Source: Spirochaetales bacterium Spiro_10 (GTDB taxonomy: Bacteria; Spirochaetota; Spirochaetia; Treponematales; Treponemataceae). From it: 50,981 nucleotides of DNA. A program made the translations under genes and the position numbers. The notes under the pieces are model-generated. The model saw nothing but the letters and a program-made list of their open reading frames with translations. It was not told where the DNA came from and ran no database searches. The DNA is taken from contig LVBL01000048.1 of the NCBI GenBank assembly GCA_001604405.1, forward strand, positions 1 to 50,981, given 5' to 3'. This document shows positions 39,047 to 47,879 of this stretch, piece by piece (within the stretch, counting starts at the first letter, position 1; every line of letters starts with the position of its first letter).

Positions 39047-41422
39047 ATGGCAGAATTACTGGCTCCGGCGGGAAATCCGGAAGCCCTCGACGCGGCGGTC
39101 AACGAAGGCGCCGACGCCGTCTATCTCGGGCTCAAGAGCTTCAACGCGCGTCTCCGGTCCTCCAATTTCGCCTGGTCCCAGTTCGAGGCGGCAGTCGACG
39201 TTCTCCATAAAAAGGGAAAGAAGCTCCTCGTGACCGTAAACACGGTCCTGCAGGAGGCCGAGACCGAGCGGATGTTCCGCTTTCTCGCCTATCTTTCGAA
39301 GGTCGGCCCGGACGGGATCATAGTCCAGGATTTCGGCGTCATGAACATGGCGCGCGAGCATTTTCCGTCGCTCCGCGTCCACGCCTCCACCCAGATGAAC
39401 GTCGCCAGCGCCCGCGCCGCGAACGCGATGAGCCGCGCCGGAGTCTCGCGCGTCGTGCTCGCGCGCGAACTGGGCTTGCCCGAGATACAGGATATCCGCG
39501 CGCGGACCTCCTGCGAGCTCGAGGTTTTCGTCCACGGCGCCCTGTGCGTCAGCGAATCGGGCCTCTGCCTCTTTTCCAGCTATCTCGGCGGCAAGTCCGC
39601 GAACCGGGGGATGTGCGCGCAGGCGTGCCGGCGCCTGTATTCGGCCAGCGTCGGGAAGACGGGCCGTCAGGGATATTTCTTCTCGCCTCACGACCTCCAG
39701 CTCGTTGACCGCATCCCGGATCTCGTCGCCGCGGGCGTCAATTCCTTCAAGATCGAGGGGCGCATGAAGAGCGCCGATTACGTCGGCACGGTCGTGTCGG
39801 CGTACCGTCACGTACTCGACAACTGGGAGACGGACCGCAAGGGCGCCCTCGAGACCGCGCGGAGAATCCTCGCGAACGATTTCGCGCGCGCCAAGACGCG
39901 CTACTGGTACGACTCCTCGAGCGCCGAGGGCGTGCTGAATCCCGACCAGGCGGGAGGGACCGGCATCTCGCTCGGGCGCATCGCGCGCGTGCGCGGCGAG
40001 GAAGGCGAGCGCATGGCGACCCTCACGGGCGGCACCTACGAGCCGGACGAGGGCGACTCGCTCCGGCTGCACCGCAAGGACGATTCCGCGCGCGAAAGCC
40101 ACAAGGTCTCGCGCGTTTCGCTCGAGGGCGCGATGCGCTGGATAGACGTCCCCGACGGCTACGGTCCCGGCGACCCCGTCTACCTCATCCAGACGAAGGC
40201 CATGTCGAAGCGGTATCCGCGCGTGTTGCCCGGCGACCTCGCCGCGTATCGCGGACAGCCGGGCGCGGAACGGCTGCCCGAGCTCAGGCTGACGGCGGCC
40301 CCTCCCGTGGCCCCGAAAAGCGGCGCGAAGGGACACGGAGACCCCGACTTTCCGGAAGGGGTGTACGTGCAGGTTTCGACGATCGACGAGCTCTTCATGA
40401 TCCTGACCGACCGGCCCGTCAGGGTCATCGTCGAACTGAACCAGTCGACCGCGCCCGTCCTGCTCGGCCTGCAGGAACCCCCGGCGGGAAAGGCGCAGAA
40501 GGGACAGTCGTCGGTAGTGCCGTTCTCGAAGCGCGAGACGATCGTCTCCCTCGACCCCTTCCTTCCGCAGGCCCTCGAGGACGGCCTTTCGACGACCCTC
40601 GACGATCTCGTGGAGAACGGGTATTCGCAGTTTGTCGTGAACAATCCGGGGCATATCGGGATGCTGAGGAACCGCGGTCTCAAGCTGATTGCGGGCCCCT
40701 ACCTCTATACGTTCAACCGCTGGTCCGTCGATTGGCTCGGCAAACAGGGCCTGTCGTCCTTCGTCACGCCGATCGAGAATTCGAGGGACAACCTCGAGGC
40801 GACGGTCGACCCGGCGTTCCGGTCCCAGCTTTTCGTGACGGTATTCGCCTATCCGGCCCTGTTCCGCATGCGCTTCAAGCTTCCCGCCGCGTACGATTTC
40901 AGCCTGTTCTCGGACCGGCAGAGCGGCGTGTTTCGCGCCATCTCCGGGGAAGACGGTTCCTTCGTCGTGCCCGACATCCCCTTTTCCATCGTCGAGAAGG
41001 CCTCCATGCTCGACAAGGCGGGCTTCAGGAGGCATATCGTCGACCTGTCCCGTTCCTCGATCCGCAAGCAGGACTATCGCGCCGTCATGGACTCGTACCG
41101 CAAGGGCGTTCAGCTCGCGGAGTTCTCCCGCTTCAACTGGAAGGACGGGTTCTATGATCCCGACCGGATGGAGGAGCTTCGCGGCATGAACGAGCGGGCG
41201 GAAACGGCCCGAACGGCCTCGCGCGAACGCGCGTCCCGCAAGCCCGCGTCGCGTAGTGAGGGAAAGACGGCGGCGCGCGGTGAGGGAAAGCCCGCGTCGC
41301 GCGGTCCGGGGCGTCCCGCAAGCGGAAAATCCGCGAGGCCGGGCGAATCCTCCGGTCACGGGCGCAAGAATCCCGCGCGCCCGGGCGCGCGCGCCGGAAA
41401 GCGGCCGCGTTCCGACCGCTAG
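39047..41422 (+). CDS. U32 family protein (RlhA/TrhP-like) with basic tail
   Basis: 791 residues from ATG 39047 (MAELLAPAGNPEALDAAVNE), with GGGAGG upstream. The TIM-barrel half has the U32 signature ELEVFVHGALCVSESGLCLF at about 155-175 and the cysteines GMCAQACRR that hold an iron-sulphur cluster in RlhA/TrhP. U32 members hydroxylate tRNA (TrhP) or 23S rRNA (RlhA); the old 'peptidase' name is doubtful. The C-terminal half (about 430-720) belongs to long U32 proteins. The last 75 residues are a low-complexity Arg/Lys/Ser/Ala/Gly tail (ASRKPASRSEGKTAARG and similar repeats), absent from the usual family and suited to RNA binding. Confidence 0.88.
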   Translation: MAELLAPAGNPEALDAAVNEGADAVYLGLKSFNARLRSSNFAWSQFEAAVDVLHKKGKKLLVTVNTVLQEAETERMFRFLAYLSKVGPDGIIVQDFGVMNMAREHFPSLRVHASTQMNVASARAANAMSRAGVSRVVLARELGLPEIQDIRARTSCELEVFVHGALCVSESGLCLFSSYLGGKSANRGMCAQACRRLYSASVGKTGRQGYFFSPHDLQLVDRIPDLVAAGVNSFKIEGRMKSADYVGTVVSAYRHVLDNWETDRKGALETARRILANDFARAKTRYWYDSSSAEGVLNPDQAGGTGISLGRIARVRGEEGERMATLTGGTYEPDEGDSLRLHRKDDSARESHKVSRVSLEGAMRWIDVPDGYGPGDPVYLIQTKAMSKRYPRVLPGDLAAYRGQPGAERLPELRLTAAPPVAPKSGAKGHGDPDFPEGVYVQVSTIDELFMILTDRPVRVIVELNQSTAPVLLGLQEPPAGKAQKGQSSVVPFSKRETIVSLDPFLPQALEDGLSTTLDDLVENGYSQFVVNNPGHIGMLRNRGLKLIAGPYLYTFNRWSVDWLGKQGLSSFVTPIENSRDNLEATVDPAFRSQLFVTVFAYPALFRMRFKLPAAYDFSLFSDRQSGVFRAISGEDGSFVVPDIPFSIVEKASMLDKAGFRRHIVDLSRSSIRKQDYRAVMDSYRKGVQLAEFSRFNWKDGFYDPDRMEELRGMNERAETARTASRERASRKPASRSEGKTAARGEGKPASRGPGRPASGKSARPGESSGHGRKNPARPGARAGKRPRSDR

Positions 41423-41442
41423 GGAACCGTCATGACCGTTTG

Positions 41443-43347
41443 CTAGTTGAGAGAGCGGACGAGTTCGATGATATAGAGCTGAACGTAGGCGAGCAGGGCG
41501 TCGCGATTCTTGATCTTCATGAGGCCGGGAGTGTCCACGAGGGTCGTCGCGAGATTCTCGACCCGGGCGCGGTTGAAGGTCGAGGCCTTGATGCTCCGCA
41601 TGATCCTTCTCATGTAGTCCCTGACGAGCGAGTTGACGTCCTCGGTGAGATTCATCTTTATCTGCTGGTCAAGCGTGCGGTTCCAGAGCTCGAGCTGAGC
41701 GGCCATCTCCGCCTCGAGCGTCGATCCCTCGGGAATGAGCTTCCGTTCCACCGCGTCGGCGGCGGCCCTGAGCTCCGCCTTCTTCCGGTCCCGCTCGGCC
41801 CGCGCGTCGTCGGTTCCCTTGCGTTCCTCGCGGCGTTCCTCGGCCTGCGGCGCCTTCCGTACCTTCGGGCCCCTCGGCCGGTTGAAGAAGGCGATGATGG
41901 CGGAGATGACGGGTATCGTGTACCAGAAGGGAAGCATGATCCTCGTGTCGGTGAGGAGCTCCTGCCGGTCGAGCATGAGAAGGACGCTGAGGGGCAATAC
42001 CCGGCCCCGGTCGAACAGCTTGAAACCGCTGTGCGTCTCGTCCGTCGCCCCCTCCATGGCAAGCAGGGACATGAACGAGGAGTTGAGCAGGGCGTGCAGT
42101 ATGGGGGCCGAAACCTTGCACAGCGAGACGAGCTTCGCCTCGAAATCCGCCTGCGTCTTCATCGAATTGTCCTGCCGGTAGGAACGGAGCAGCTGGAACC
42201 AGTCCCTCGTCACCTGTTCCTTGATGATCTTGCGCGCCTCGTTGCAGAGCCTGATCGACAGGGGGATGACCTTTTCCTTGAGCAGGAAGTACCGGGTTTG
42301 CGTCTCGGTGCGGAATACGAGGAGGACGGGCAGCGTGTCCGGGTTCGATTCCCCTGTTTTCTCCTTTATGAAGGCCTCGAGGTCGGTGTTCTTGTACTGG
42401 CCGAGCAGGGGAACCCCGCGCGAGTCCGCGAACCGGGAGATGGTCTCCATGTCGAAGTAGTAGGGCGGTTTCTGGAAGCAGAGTTCGAGGTTCTTGAGCG
42501 CCGTCTCGCGCTGGAGGTCCTGCTGGGCCTTGTTGCGGTAATAGTTATTGAGGTATTCCACGATGAAAACGGCCTGGATGAGGGAGTTTTCCTCGGGGGT
42601 TTTCTCCGTCTTCTTGGTGTAATCCTGGCGGATGAAGGAGCACATATAGCTCCAGAACAGGAAGGTCTCGCCCGAATGCTTGAGCGCCCGCAGGGATTCG
42701 GACGGGCGCGTCTGGAATTGTATGAGGGCGTTCTTGATGGTCAGTTCCTTTCCGGGGTTCGCGACCATCATGCGTTTCTGGATATAGTCCTTCGATTCGT
42801 CCTTCCTGAGAAAGAAACGGATCTTGGAGAGCGCGAGGTCAAGGAGTTTCTCCGGCGAAATGGAGGCCGGATAGATCATCGGGGGCGTCTCGTCCGGGAA
42901 GGTGAGCTGATAGAGGTACGCGTTGGTCCTCTCTCCGCCCTCGAGCAGGCCGGCAAAATCGGTCGTGATGTATATCGGTTTCAGAAAAGACGATGGAAAC
43001 CCGGACGGAAGCTCGGCCGAAAGGGGAAAGGGAACCTCCGGCCGCTCGTCGATGTCGCGAAACCGCTGGAGCATCCTGTCTATGTAGAATTGCGGGACGA
43101 AAATGATCTTCCGCCCCTTGAGGTCGGACGAAACGAAGACCTTGCCCTTGACTTCGAGTCCTTCAAGCTCGCGAAGCACGACCGTTGTCGTATCATCGAG
43201 ATACACCGCCAAATCCGGGGCTTCCTGAAGGTAGTGGCGGGCGTATTTCTGCAGATAGTCGCAAAAATCCTGGAGAAGCACGCTGGGAGAATTCTGTTTG
43301 CCGGTGTATATTCTAAGAAGAACGGACAGTTCGGTTGGGGCCGCCAT
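41443..43347 (-). CDS. Large conserved-type hypothetical protein
   Basis: 634 residues from ATG 43347 (MAAPTELSVLLRIYTGKQNS). No clear ribosome site exists; the ATG shares the palindrome CATG with the start of the divergent gene. The protein is helical and largely soluble, with a hydrophobic segment near residue 480 (MLPFWYTIPVISAIIAFF) followed by a basic and charged linker (GPKVRK, then ERREERKG). Notable parts: DFCDYLQKYARHYLQEAPDL, FLKPIYITTDFAGLLEGGER and the C-terminal TTLVDTPGLMKIKNRDALLA. The order and composition look like a spirochaete-specific protein; I do not recognise a family. Confidence 0.7.
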   Translation of the reverse strand: MAAPTELSVLLRIYTGKQNSPSVLLQDFCDYLQKYARHYLQEAPDLAVYLDDTTTVVLRELEGLEVKGKVFVSSDLKGRKIIFVPQFYIDRMLQRFRDIDERPEVPFPLSAELPSGFPSSFLKPIYITTDFAGLLEGGERTNAYLYQLTFPDETPPMIYPASISPEKLLDLALSKIRFFLRKDESKDYIQKRMMVANPGKELTIKNALIQFQTRPSESLRALKHSGETFLFWSYMCSFIRQDYTKKTEKTPEENSLIQAVFIVEYLNNYYRNKAQQDLQRETALKNLELCFQKPPYYFDMETISRFADSRGVPLLGQYKNTDLEAFIKEKTGESNPDTLPVLLVFRTETQTRYFLLKEKVIPLSIRLCNEARKIIKEQVTRDWFQLLRSYRQDNSMKTQADFEAKLVSLCKVSAPILHALLNSSFMSLLAMEGATDETHSGFKLFDRGRVLPLSVLLMLDRQELLTDTRIMLPFWYTIPVISAIIAFFNRPRGPKVRKAPQAEERREERKGTDDARAERDRKKAELRAAADAVERKLIPEGSTLEAEMAAQLELWNRTLDQQIKMNLTEDVNSLVRDYMRRIMRSIKASTFNRARVENLATTLVDTPGLMKIKNRDALLAYVQLYIIELVRSLN

Positions 43348-43861
43348 GAGGACAGTGTACAGTATAATCATCCTTTTCTCAATGATTTCTTCGGTTTGCC
43401 CCGAGTCGGCCGGCTTGCCCGCGACGCCCGAGGGCATCGCGCTCCTCGTCGAGGGAACGGTCGCGTCGGCCGGCATGCCCGGCTTCGGAAAGAACGCGAT
43501 CCCCTGCCTTATGGGCGTCTACCGGCTGGACAGCGGGCTCGCCGTGGCGGCGCGCGTGACGCGGGAACCGCTCGTGTTTCGGGACGGACTCTGGAAAAAG
43601 GCGGAGGGATACTCACGCGCGGCCTGGGAAGGTTCGGATGACGGGCTGGTCGTGATCGTCGTGGAGGGTTCCGTGCGCATGAGGGACGGAGGGAGCGCCA
43701 GATGGTACTACGCGATAGCGTTCGATCCCGGCGTTCCGGCGTCGACGCGCGCCGATTTCGTCAACTCGTTCGCGCCAAAGGCCGACGAGTTCATCTCGGC
43801 GTCTTCAAATCCCGCCGACATAAGCCTTCCCGCTGTCCTCAGGATGGGAAAACGCGGGTAA
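43346..43861 (+). CDS. Hypothetical exported protein
   Basis: 171 residues from ATG 43346 (MRTVYSIIILFSMISSVCPE), a signal peptide with a possible lipobox-like SSVC. GGGG about six bases upstream is a weak ribosome site. Mature part: EGIALLVEGTVASAGMPGFG, VYRLDSGLAVAARVTREPLV and WYYAIAFDPGVPASTRADF, strand-rich and without known motif. The start codon and that of the minus-strand gene lie on the same CATG. Ends 44 bases from the convergent histone-like gene. Confidence 0.68.
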   Translation: MRTVYSIIILFSMISSVCPESAGLPATPEGIALLVEGTVASAGMPGFGKNAIPCLMGVYRLDSGLAVAARVTREPLVFRDGLWKKAEGYSRAAWEGSDDGLVVIVVEGSVRMRDGGSARWYYAIAFDPGVPASTRADFVNSFAPKADEFISASSNPADISLPAVLRMGKRG

Positions 43862-43869
43862 CGCACGCT

Positions 43870-43898
43870 CCGGGCCATGTTCGACGAACATGACCCGG
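43870..43898. terminator. Hairpin between convergent genes
   Basis: CCGGG-C-CATGTTC-GAC-GAACATG-A-CCCGG: 12 paired bases with one mismatch and a three-base loop, in the 44-base gap between two convergent genes. No T-run on either side, so it is a probable bidirectional hairpin rather than a classic terminator. Confidence 0.5.
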
Positions 43899-43905
43899 CT
43901 CGCAC

Positions 43906-44469
43906 TTACTTCTGGAAATAAGGATTGATGGGCGCGAACGGAGAAACCTCGGGGGCGGCAGGAGCGACCGGGGCCGGCTTCGGCGCGGCGGCGGGCTTCT
44001 TCGCGACGGGTTTCTTCGCGGCGACGGCCTTCTTGGCGACAGGCTTCTTCGCGGCGGGCTTCTTCGCGACGGCCTTCTTCGCGGCGGGCTTCTTCGCGAC
44101 AGCCTTCTTCGCGGCGGGCTTCTTCGCGGCGGGCTTCTTCGCGGCGGGCTTCTTCGCGACGGGCTTCTTCGCGACGGCCTTCTTCGCGGCGGGTTTCTTC
44201 GCGACAGCCTTCTTTGCGGCGGGCTTCTTCGCGACGGCCTTCTTTGCGGCGGGCTTCTTCGCGACGGCCTTCTTCGCTGCGGGCTTCTTCGCCGCGGCAG
44301 GCTTCTTCGCCGCGGGCTTCTTCGCTACCGCTTTCTTGGCGGCGGGCTTTTTGGCTGCAGGTTTTTTTGCGGCCGCTTTCTTTGCGACGTCCTTCTTTGC
44401 GGCGGGCTTTTTGGCCGGCGCCTTTTTAGAGGGAGACTTCGTTGCGGAAGTGCTGGATACTGTTTTCAT
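43906..44469 (-). CDS. Histone H1-like Lys/Ala/Pro-rich DNA-binding protein
   Basis: 187 residues. After an N-terminal Ser/Thr-rich start ([20 protein letters not shown]), nearly the whole protein is repeats of AAKKPAAKK and AVAKK, ending in a short non-repetitive tail ([13 protein letters not shown]). Lys makes up about a third of it. This is the composition of eukaryotic H1 tails, chlamydial Hc2 and similar bacterial H1-like proteins that compact DNA. AGGAGATGACAG precedes ATG 44469. Promoter and a 16-bp palindrome lie directly upstream. The repeat number may vary between strains. Confidence 0.88.
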   Translation of the reverse strand: MKTVSSTSATKSPSKKAPAKKPAAKKDVAKKAAAKKPAAKKPAAKKAVAKKPAAKKPAAAKKPAAKKAVAKKPAAKKAVAKKPAAKKAVAKKPAAKKAVAKKPVAKKPAAKKPAAKKPAAKKAVAKKPAAKKAVAKKPAAKKPVAKKAVAAKKPVAKKPAAAPKPAPVAPAAPEVSPFAPINPYFQK

Positions 44470-44491
44470 CTGTCATCTCCTATGCTGGATG

Positions 44492-44531
44492 ATACTACGC
44501 GTAGTATAAGCCCGCTCTCGATACTGGTCAA
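44492..44531 (-). promoter_or_regulatory. Promoter and palindromic operator of the histone-like gene
   Basis: On the minus strand TTGACC (44531-44526), a 17-base spacer and TATACT (44508-44503) form a strong promoter. The perfect 16-bp palindrome ATACTACGCGTAGTAT (44492-44507) overlaps the -10 and the expected start point, where a dimeric repressor would block transcription. Confidence 0.7.
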
Positions 44532-44589
44532 CTGTAAAAAAAAGTTGTACGCTTCGCGCGATTGAATCACGTAATGACGGAGCGTGCAC

Positions 44590-45654
44590 ATGTTTGCAAA
44601 GCGTTTTTTTTCGCTCGATCCCTACGTTCCCGGCGAGCAGCCGAAGGACCGGCCGTACGTCAAGCTCAACGCGAACGAGAATCCCTATCCTCCTTCTCCC
44701 GCGGTGCGCAAGGCGATCGCGTCCTTCGACGCCGCGGAGCTCAGGCTCTATCCGGATCCCGACGCCAACGGCCTGCGCGACGCGATCGCGGAGATGCTCG
44801 GCGGCGGAGTGACGCGCGACATGCTCTTCGTCGGAAACGGATCGGACGAGATCCTTTCGTTCGTGTTCTTCGCGCTCTTTGATTCGTCGCTCCCTCTCTG
44901 CTTCCCGGAACATACCTACAGTTTTTATCCCGTATATGCGGGCTATTACGGAATTCCCGTGCGGAAAATTCCGCTCGCCTCCGATTTCTCGATCGATTTC
45001 GGGCGGTATCTCGAGGGCGAAAGCTCGGGGATCATCTTTCCGAACCCCAATGCACCGACCGGAATCTACGAGGAGCCCTCGCGCATCCGCGCCCTGCTCT
45101 CGCGCTATCCTGGCGACCGGGCCGTCGTGGTGGACGAGGCGTATATCGATTTCGGCGGCGAATCGGTCATCCCGCTCCTGGCGGAATTCCCGAATCTCGT
45201 CATCGTGAGGACGTTCTCGAAGAGCTTTTGCTTCGCCGGCGCCCGGCTCGGCTTCGTGATCGCGAATCCGCCGGTAATCCAGGCGCTCTTCACCACGAAA
45301 AACTCCTTCAACCACTTCCCCGTCGACGCCCTCACGCAAAAAATCGGCATTGCCTCCTGCCGCGACCCGGGATATTATGGGTCCATCAACGGCGAAATCG
45401 CGCGGACGCGCGACCTGTTCGCCCGCGAACTCGGCGCGGCGGGGTGGCAGGTGCTTCCCTCCCGCGCGAATTTCGTCTTCGCGCGGCTGCCGGGCGTCCC
45501 GGGACGCGACGTGTACGAGGCCATCAAGCGGAAGGGTGTTCTCGTCCGTCATTTCGACAAGGACGGGATTCGGGATTTCGTGCGGATCTCGATCGGGACC
45601 GCGGAGCAAATGGGCGACTTGCTCGGGATCATGAAAGGAGACCTCTTGAAATGA
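44590..45654 (+). CDS. hisC: Histidinol-phosphate aminotransferase
   Basis: 354 residues; ATG 44590 with GGAG seven bases before is preferred to GTG 44584. It catalyses transamination of imidazole-acetol phosphate with glutamate in histidine synthesis. PLP fold-type I features: LNANENPYPPSPAV, GNGSDEILSFVFFAL, FPNPNAPTGIYEEP, VVVDEAYIDFGG, and the Schiff-base Lys in RTFSKSFCFAGARLGF. C-terminal Arg in RLPGV region fits. No other his gene is nearby. Stop overlaps the next ATG by ATGA. Related aminotransferases (aromatic, HisC2) are possible but the pattern fits HisC best. Confidence 0.88.
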   Translation: MFAKRFFSLDPYVPGEQPKDRPYVKLNANENPYPPSPAVRKAIASFDAAELRLYPDPDANGLRDAIAEMLGGGVTRDMLFVGNGSDEILSFVFFALFDSSLPLCFPEHTYSFYPVYAGYYGIPVRKIPLASDFSIDFGRYLEGESSGIIFPNPNAPTGIYEEPSRIRALLSRYPGDRAVVVDEAYIDFGGESVIPLLAEFPNLVIVRTFSKSFCFAGARLGFVIANPPVIQALFTTKNSFNHFPVDALTQKIGIASCRDPGYYGSINGEIARTRDLFARELGAAGWQVLPSRANFVFARLPGVPGRDVYEAIKRKGVLVRHFDKDGIRDFVRISIGTAEQMGDLLGIMKGDLLK

Positions 45655-46337
45655 AGATTCTCGTCGTATCGGACGCGCACGGCGAGCCGGAGAAGCTCGA
45701 CCTTTTGGCACTGAAGGTGCCGTCTCCCGATTTCACGATATTCGGCGGCGATTTCGCCGCGATCGGCCGGCCGGAGACGGGCAAGCCCGTGCTCGAGCGC
45801 CTTTCGTTCCACTACGACAGGCTGTTCGCCGTGACGGGAAACGCCGACGAGCCGGGTTTCCGCGAGACGCTCGAGGACTACGACGTGTGCGTCGAGGGCT
45901 CGCTGATCTGCTACGAGGGCCTGATGCTCGCGGGCTCGGGAGGGGCCTCCGTGTTCATGCGCGACACGCCGAACGAGCGGGAGGACGAGGATCTCGCCGC
46001 CGACCTGCGCCTGGCGGCCGCGGCGAGCCCCGGGACGGGCGAAAGCTGGGACAATCTCGTCGTGATAGCGCACAATCCCCCGAAGGACACGAAGGTGGAC
46101 CTGATAACCGCCGGGATTCACGTCGGCTCCCCGCTCATTCGCGCCTTCGCAGAGGCCCACAAGCCCCTTTTGCTCGTTTCCGGGCACATCCACGAGGCCT
46201 TCGGCGTCGACACCATCGGTCCGACGACCCTCGTGAACCCCGGGTCCATCGCCGAGGGACGGTACGCGGTCGTGGAGATCGACGGCGGGAAGGGGACTCC
46301 CTACCGCGTCGTTTCCGTTTCCCTGGAAACGCTGTAG
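45651..46337 (+). CDS. Calcineurin-like metallophosphoesterase
   Basis: 228 residues, ATG 45651 overlapping the hisC stop. Metal-ligand motifs in order: VVSDAHG (D-x-H), FGGDFAAI (GD), VTGNADEP (GN-D variant of GNHD), IAHNPPKD (H), SGHIHEAFGV (G-H-x-H). This is the YfcE/MJ0936 type. Substrate unknown; phosphodiesters or phosphoproteins. Translational coupling to hisC suggests co-regulation; the true histidinol-phosphate phosphatase (PHP or HAD type) is a different family, but a phosphatase role in that pathway could be considered. The last 37 bases overlap the convergent reductase gene. Confidence 0.85.
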   Translation: MKILVVSDAHGEPEKLDLLALKVPSPDFTIFGGDFAAIGRPETGKPVLERLSFHYDRLFAVTGNADEPGFRETLEDYDVCVEGSLICYEGLMLAGSGGASVFMRDTPNEREDEDLAADLRLAAAASPGTGESWDNLVVIAHNPPKDTKVDLITAGIHVGSPLIRAFAEAHKPLLLVSGHIHEAFGVDTIGPTTLVNPGSIAEGRYAVVEIDGGKGTPYRVVSVSLETL

Positions 46338-47257
46338 TTCCGTTCGATGGCCGTGATGAGGCCGTAGAGCGTTTCGTTCACGGGCACGGGGATTCCGTGC
46401 CGCGCGCCGAGCTCCCGCACCTTTCCGGCGAAGAGCTCAACCTCCGTCTTGCGACCCGCCTCCACGTCCTGGCACATGGAGGTCTTGCCCCCGTCGCCGA
46501 GCGTGTCGAGCGTGCGGTACACCGTATCGCGGTCGGCGTCGGTCAGCTCGATGCCCTCCGCGCGCGCGATCGCCGCGACCTCCTTCATCGCCGCGTCCAC
46601 CACCGAGACGGCGCCCTCGTCCCGCGTGCCGGTTTTCAGGATCCGGTAGGGTTGCCTGAGGACGGCGGTTACCTGGTTGATCCCGACGTTCATCATGAAT
46701 TTGAACCACAGCCGGTTCAGCATGTTTTCCGGCACGGTGTACGAGACGCCCGCCCTGTCGAAGAATTCGGCTATCGCGCGCACGCGGTCCGACCCGGTTC
46801 CGCGGTTTTCCGCGTCGCCGAAGAATATCGTGCCCGTTTTCGAGAACTCGGTGACGTTTCCCGAGTGCCAGGCGTCGGTCCCGACTATCATCGCGTACGG
46901 CGTTCTCCACGCCCCGAAGGCCGCGCCCAGTTCCTCCTCGCTCGAGATCCCGTTGAGGAGGGAGAGGATCAGGGTTTCTTCCCCGACGTGGGGCCTCAGG
47001 TCGGCGATGACTTCGGAAAGATGGTGACCCTTGCAGGCGACGATCACGAGATCCGCCTTCCGGTCCGACGCGGCGTCGACGAGGGGAAAGTCCACCCTCT
47101 CGCCGTTGACGACGAAGCCGTCCGCCCGGTACCGCGCGAGCCGCTCTCCGCCTGCGAGGACCGATACCGCGCCGGGCAGGGCCTTGTGTATCGTCCACGC
47201 GACGCTGGACCCGATTCCCCCCGCGCCCGCGATCAACACCGATCGTATGGTTTCCAT
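46301..47257 (-). CDS. 2-dehydropantoate 2-reductase-like (PanE/ApbA family)
   Basis: 318 residues from ATG 47257, with AAGGAG upstream. Rossmann motif VLIAGAGGIGS (residues 7-17) binds NADPH. VIVACKGHH, LILSLLNGISSEEELGAAFG and the C-terminal NMLNRLWFKFMMNVGINQVT (catalytic Lys and Asn) are family marks. Canonical PanE reduces ketopantoate to pantoate in coenzyme A synthesis, but many paralogues act on other 2-oxo acids, so no gene symbol is given. It overlaps the metallophosphoesterase gene tail to tail. Confidence 0.85.
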   Translation of the reverse strand: METIRSVLIAGAGGIGSSVAWTIHKALPGAVSVLAGGERLARYRADGFVVNGERVDFPLVDAASDRKADLVIVACKGHHLSEVIADLRPHVGEETLILSLLNGISSEEELGAAFGAWRTPYAMIVGTDAWHSGNVTEFSKTGTIFFGDAENRGTGSDRVRAIAEFFDRAGVSYTVPENMLNRLWFKFMMNVGINQVTAVLRQPYRILKTGTRDEGAVSVVDAAMKEVAAIARAEGIELTDADRDTVYRTLDTLGDGGKTSMCQDVEAGRKTEVELFAGKVRELGARHGIPVPVNETLYGLITAIERNYSVSRETETTR

Positions 47258-47328
47258 TGACGTCCGCTCCTTTTCGCTGGTGTCGCGCACCCTTGTCTCG
47301 GGCGCCCCGGTCGTAATAGTATTGGATA

Positions 47329-47817
47329 ATGCCCGATATCGCAACGCTCATGCCCGTCATCGCACTCGTCCTTCTTCCGGTCTCGCTCGTCGCCGTGCTC
47401 GCGCAGGCCCGGCGCGCCCGGAGGGCCATGGGAGCCGTCGTCGAGGGCTTTCCCCTCAGGCCCTCCCTGCAATTCGTCGGTATATTCGCGGCCGCGCCCG
47501 TCCTGATCGCGCTCAATTTCATCCGCGATTTCGACCTCCTGACGACCTTCGCTGTCTCGGGCGTCGGGGTCCTCGGGTTTTATATCGCGTGCCGCGAGCT
47601 GGCCTACGGACGCGTTTCGGGCATCTACGAGGGCGGGATCATCTGGAACGGTTCCGCCATAGCCTTCGGCGACGTCGACTCCGCCGCCGCCGAGGACCCG
47701 TATACCGTCGTCATCACCCTCAAGGACCGCGCTCGGCGCAGGTTTTTCTCGAACGACACGGGAAGGATCGGCCGCGTGCTCGCGTTGTTGCGCGAAAATG
47801 GCGCGGGCGGGGAGTAA
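47329..47817 (+). CDS. Small membrane protein of unknown function
   Basis: 162 residues with three hydrophobic segments (VIALVLLPVSLVAVLAQARR; SLQFVGIFAAAPVLIALNFI; TFAVSGVGVLGFYIACREL) and a C-terminal cytoplasmic domain (IYEGGIIWNGSAIAFGDVDS) of PH-like strand pattern, as in DUF5673-type or similar membrane proteins. No motif of known function. Divergent from the reductase and 62 bases before purD, perhaps in the same transcript. Confidence 0.7.
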   Translation: MPDIATLMPVIALVLLPVSLVAVLAQARRARRAMGAVVEGFPLRPSLQFVGIFAAAPVLIALNFIRDFDLLTTFAVSGVGVLGFYIACRELAYGRVSGIYEGGIIWNGSAIAFGDVDSAAAEDPYTVVITLKDRARRRFFSNDTGRIGRVLALLRENGAGGE

Positions 47818-47879
47818 AAGCCCGTTTCGGAAGAGGGCCGCCCTTGCAGTACAGCGCGCCTTCGTCGTAGTATGTGGCC

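Noticed and set aside
39047-41422. Collagenase-type peptidase
   Set aside because: The U32 'peptidase' name is historic; characterised relatives modify RNA, and the cluster-binding cysteines are present.
43925-44509. Gly/Phe/Ala repeat protein on the plus strand
   Set aside because: It is the mirror of the Lys/Ala/Pro gene. Only the minus frame has a ribosome site, promoter and a known composition.
47818-47879. Purine riboswitch before purD
   Set aside because: The gap is only 62 bases and shows no purine-aptamer core or terminator.
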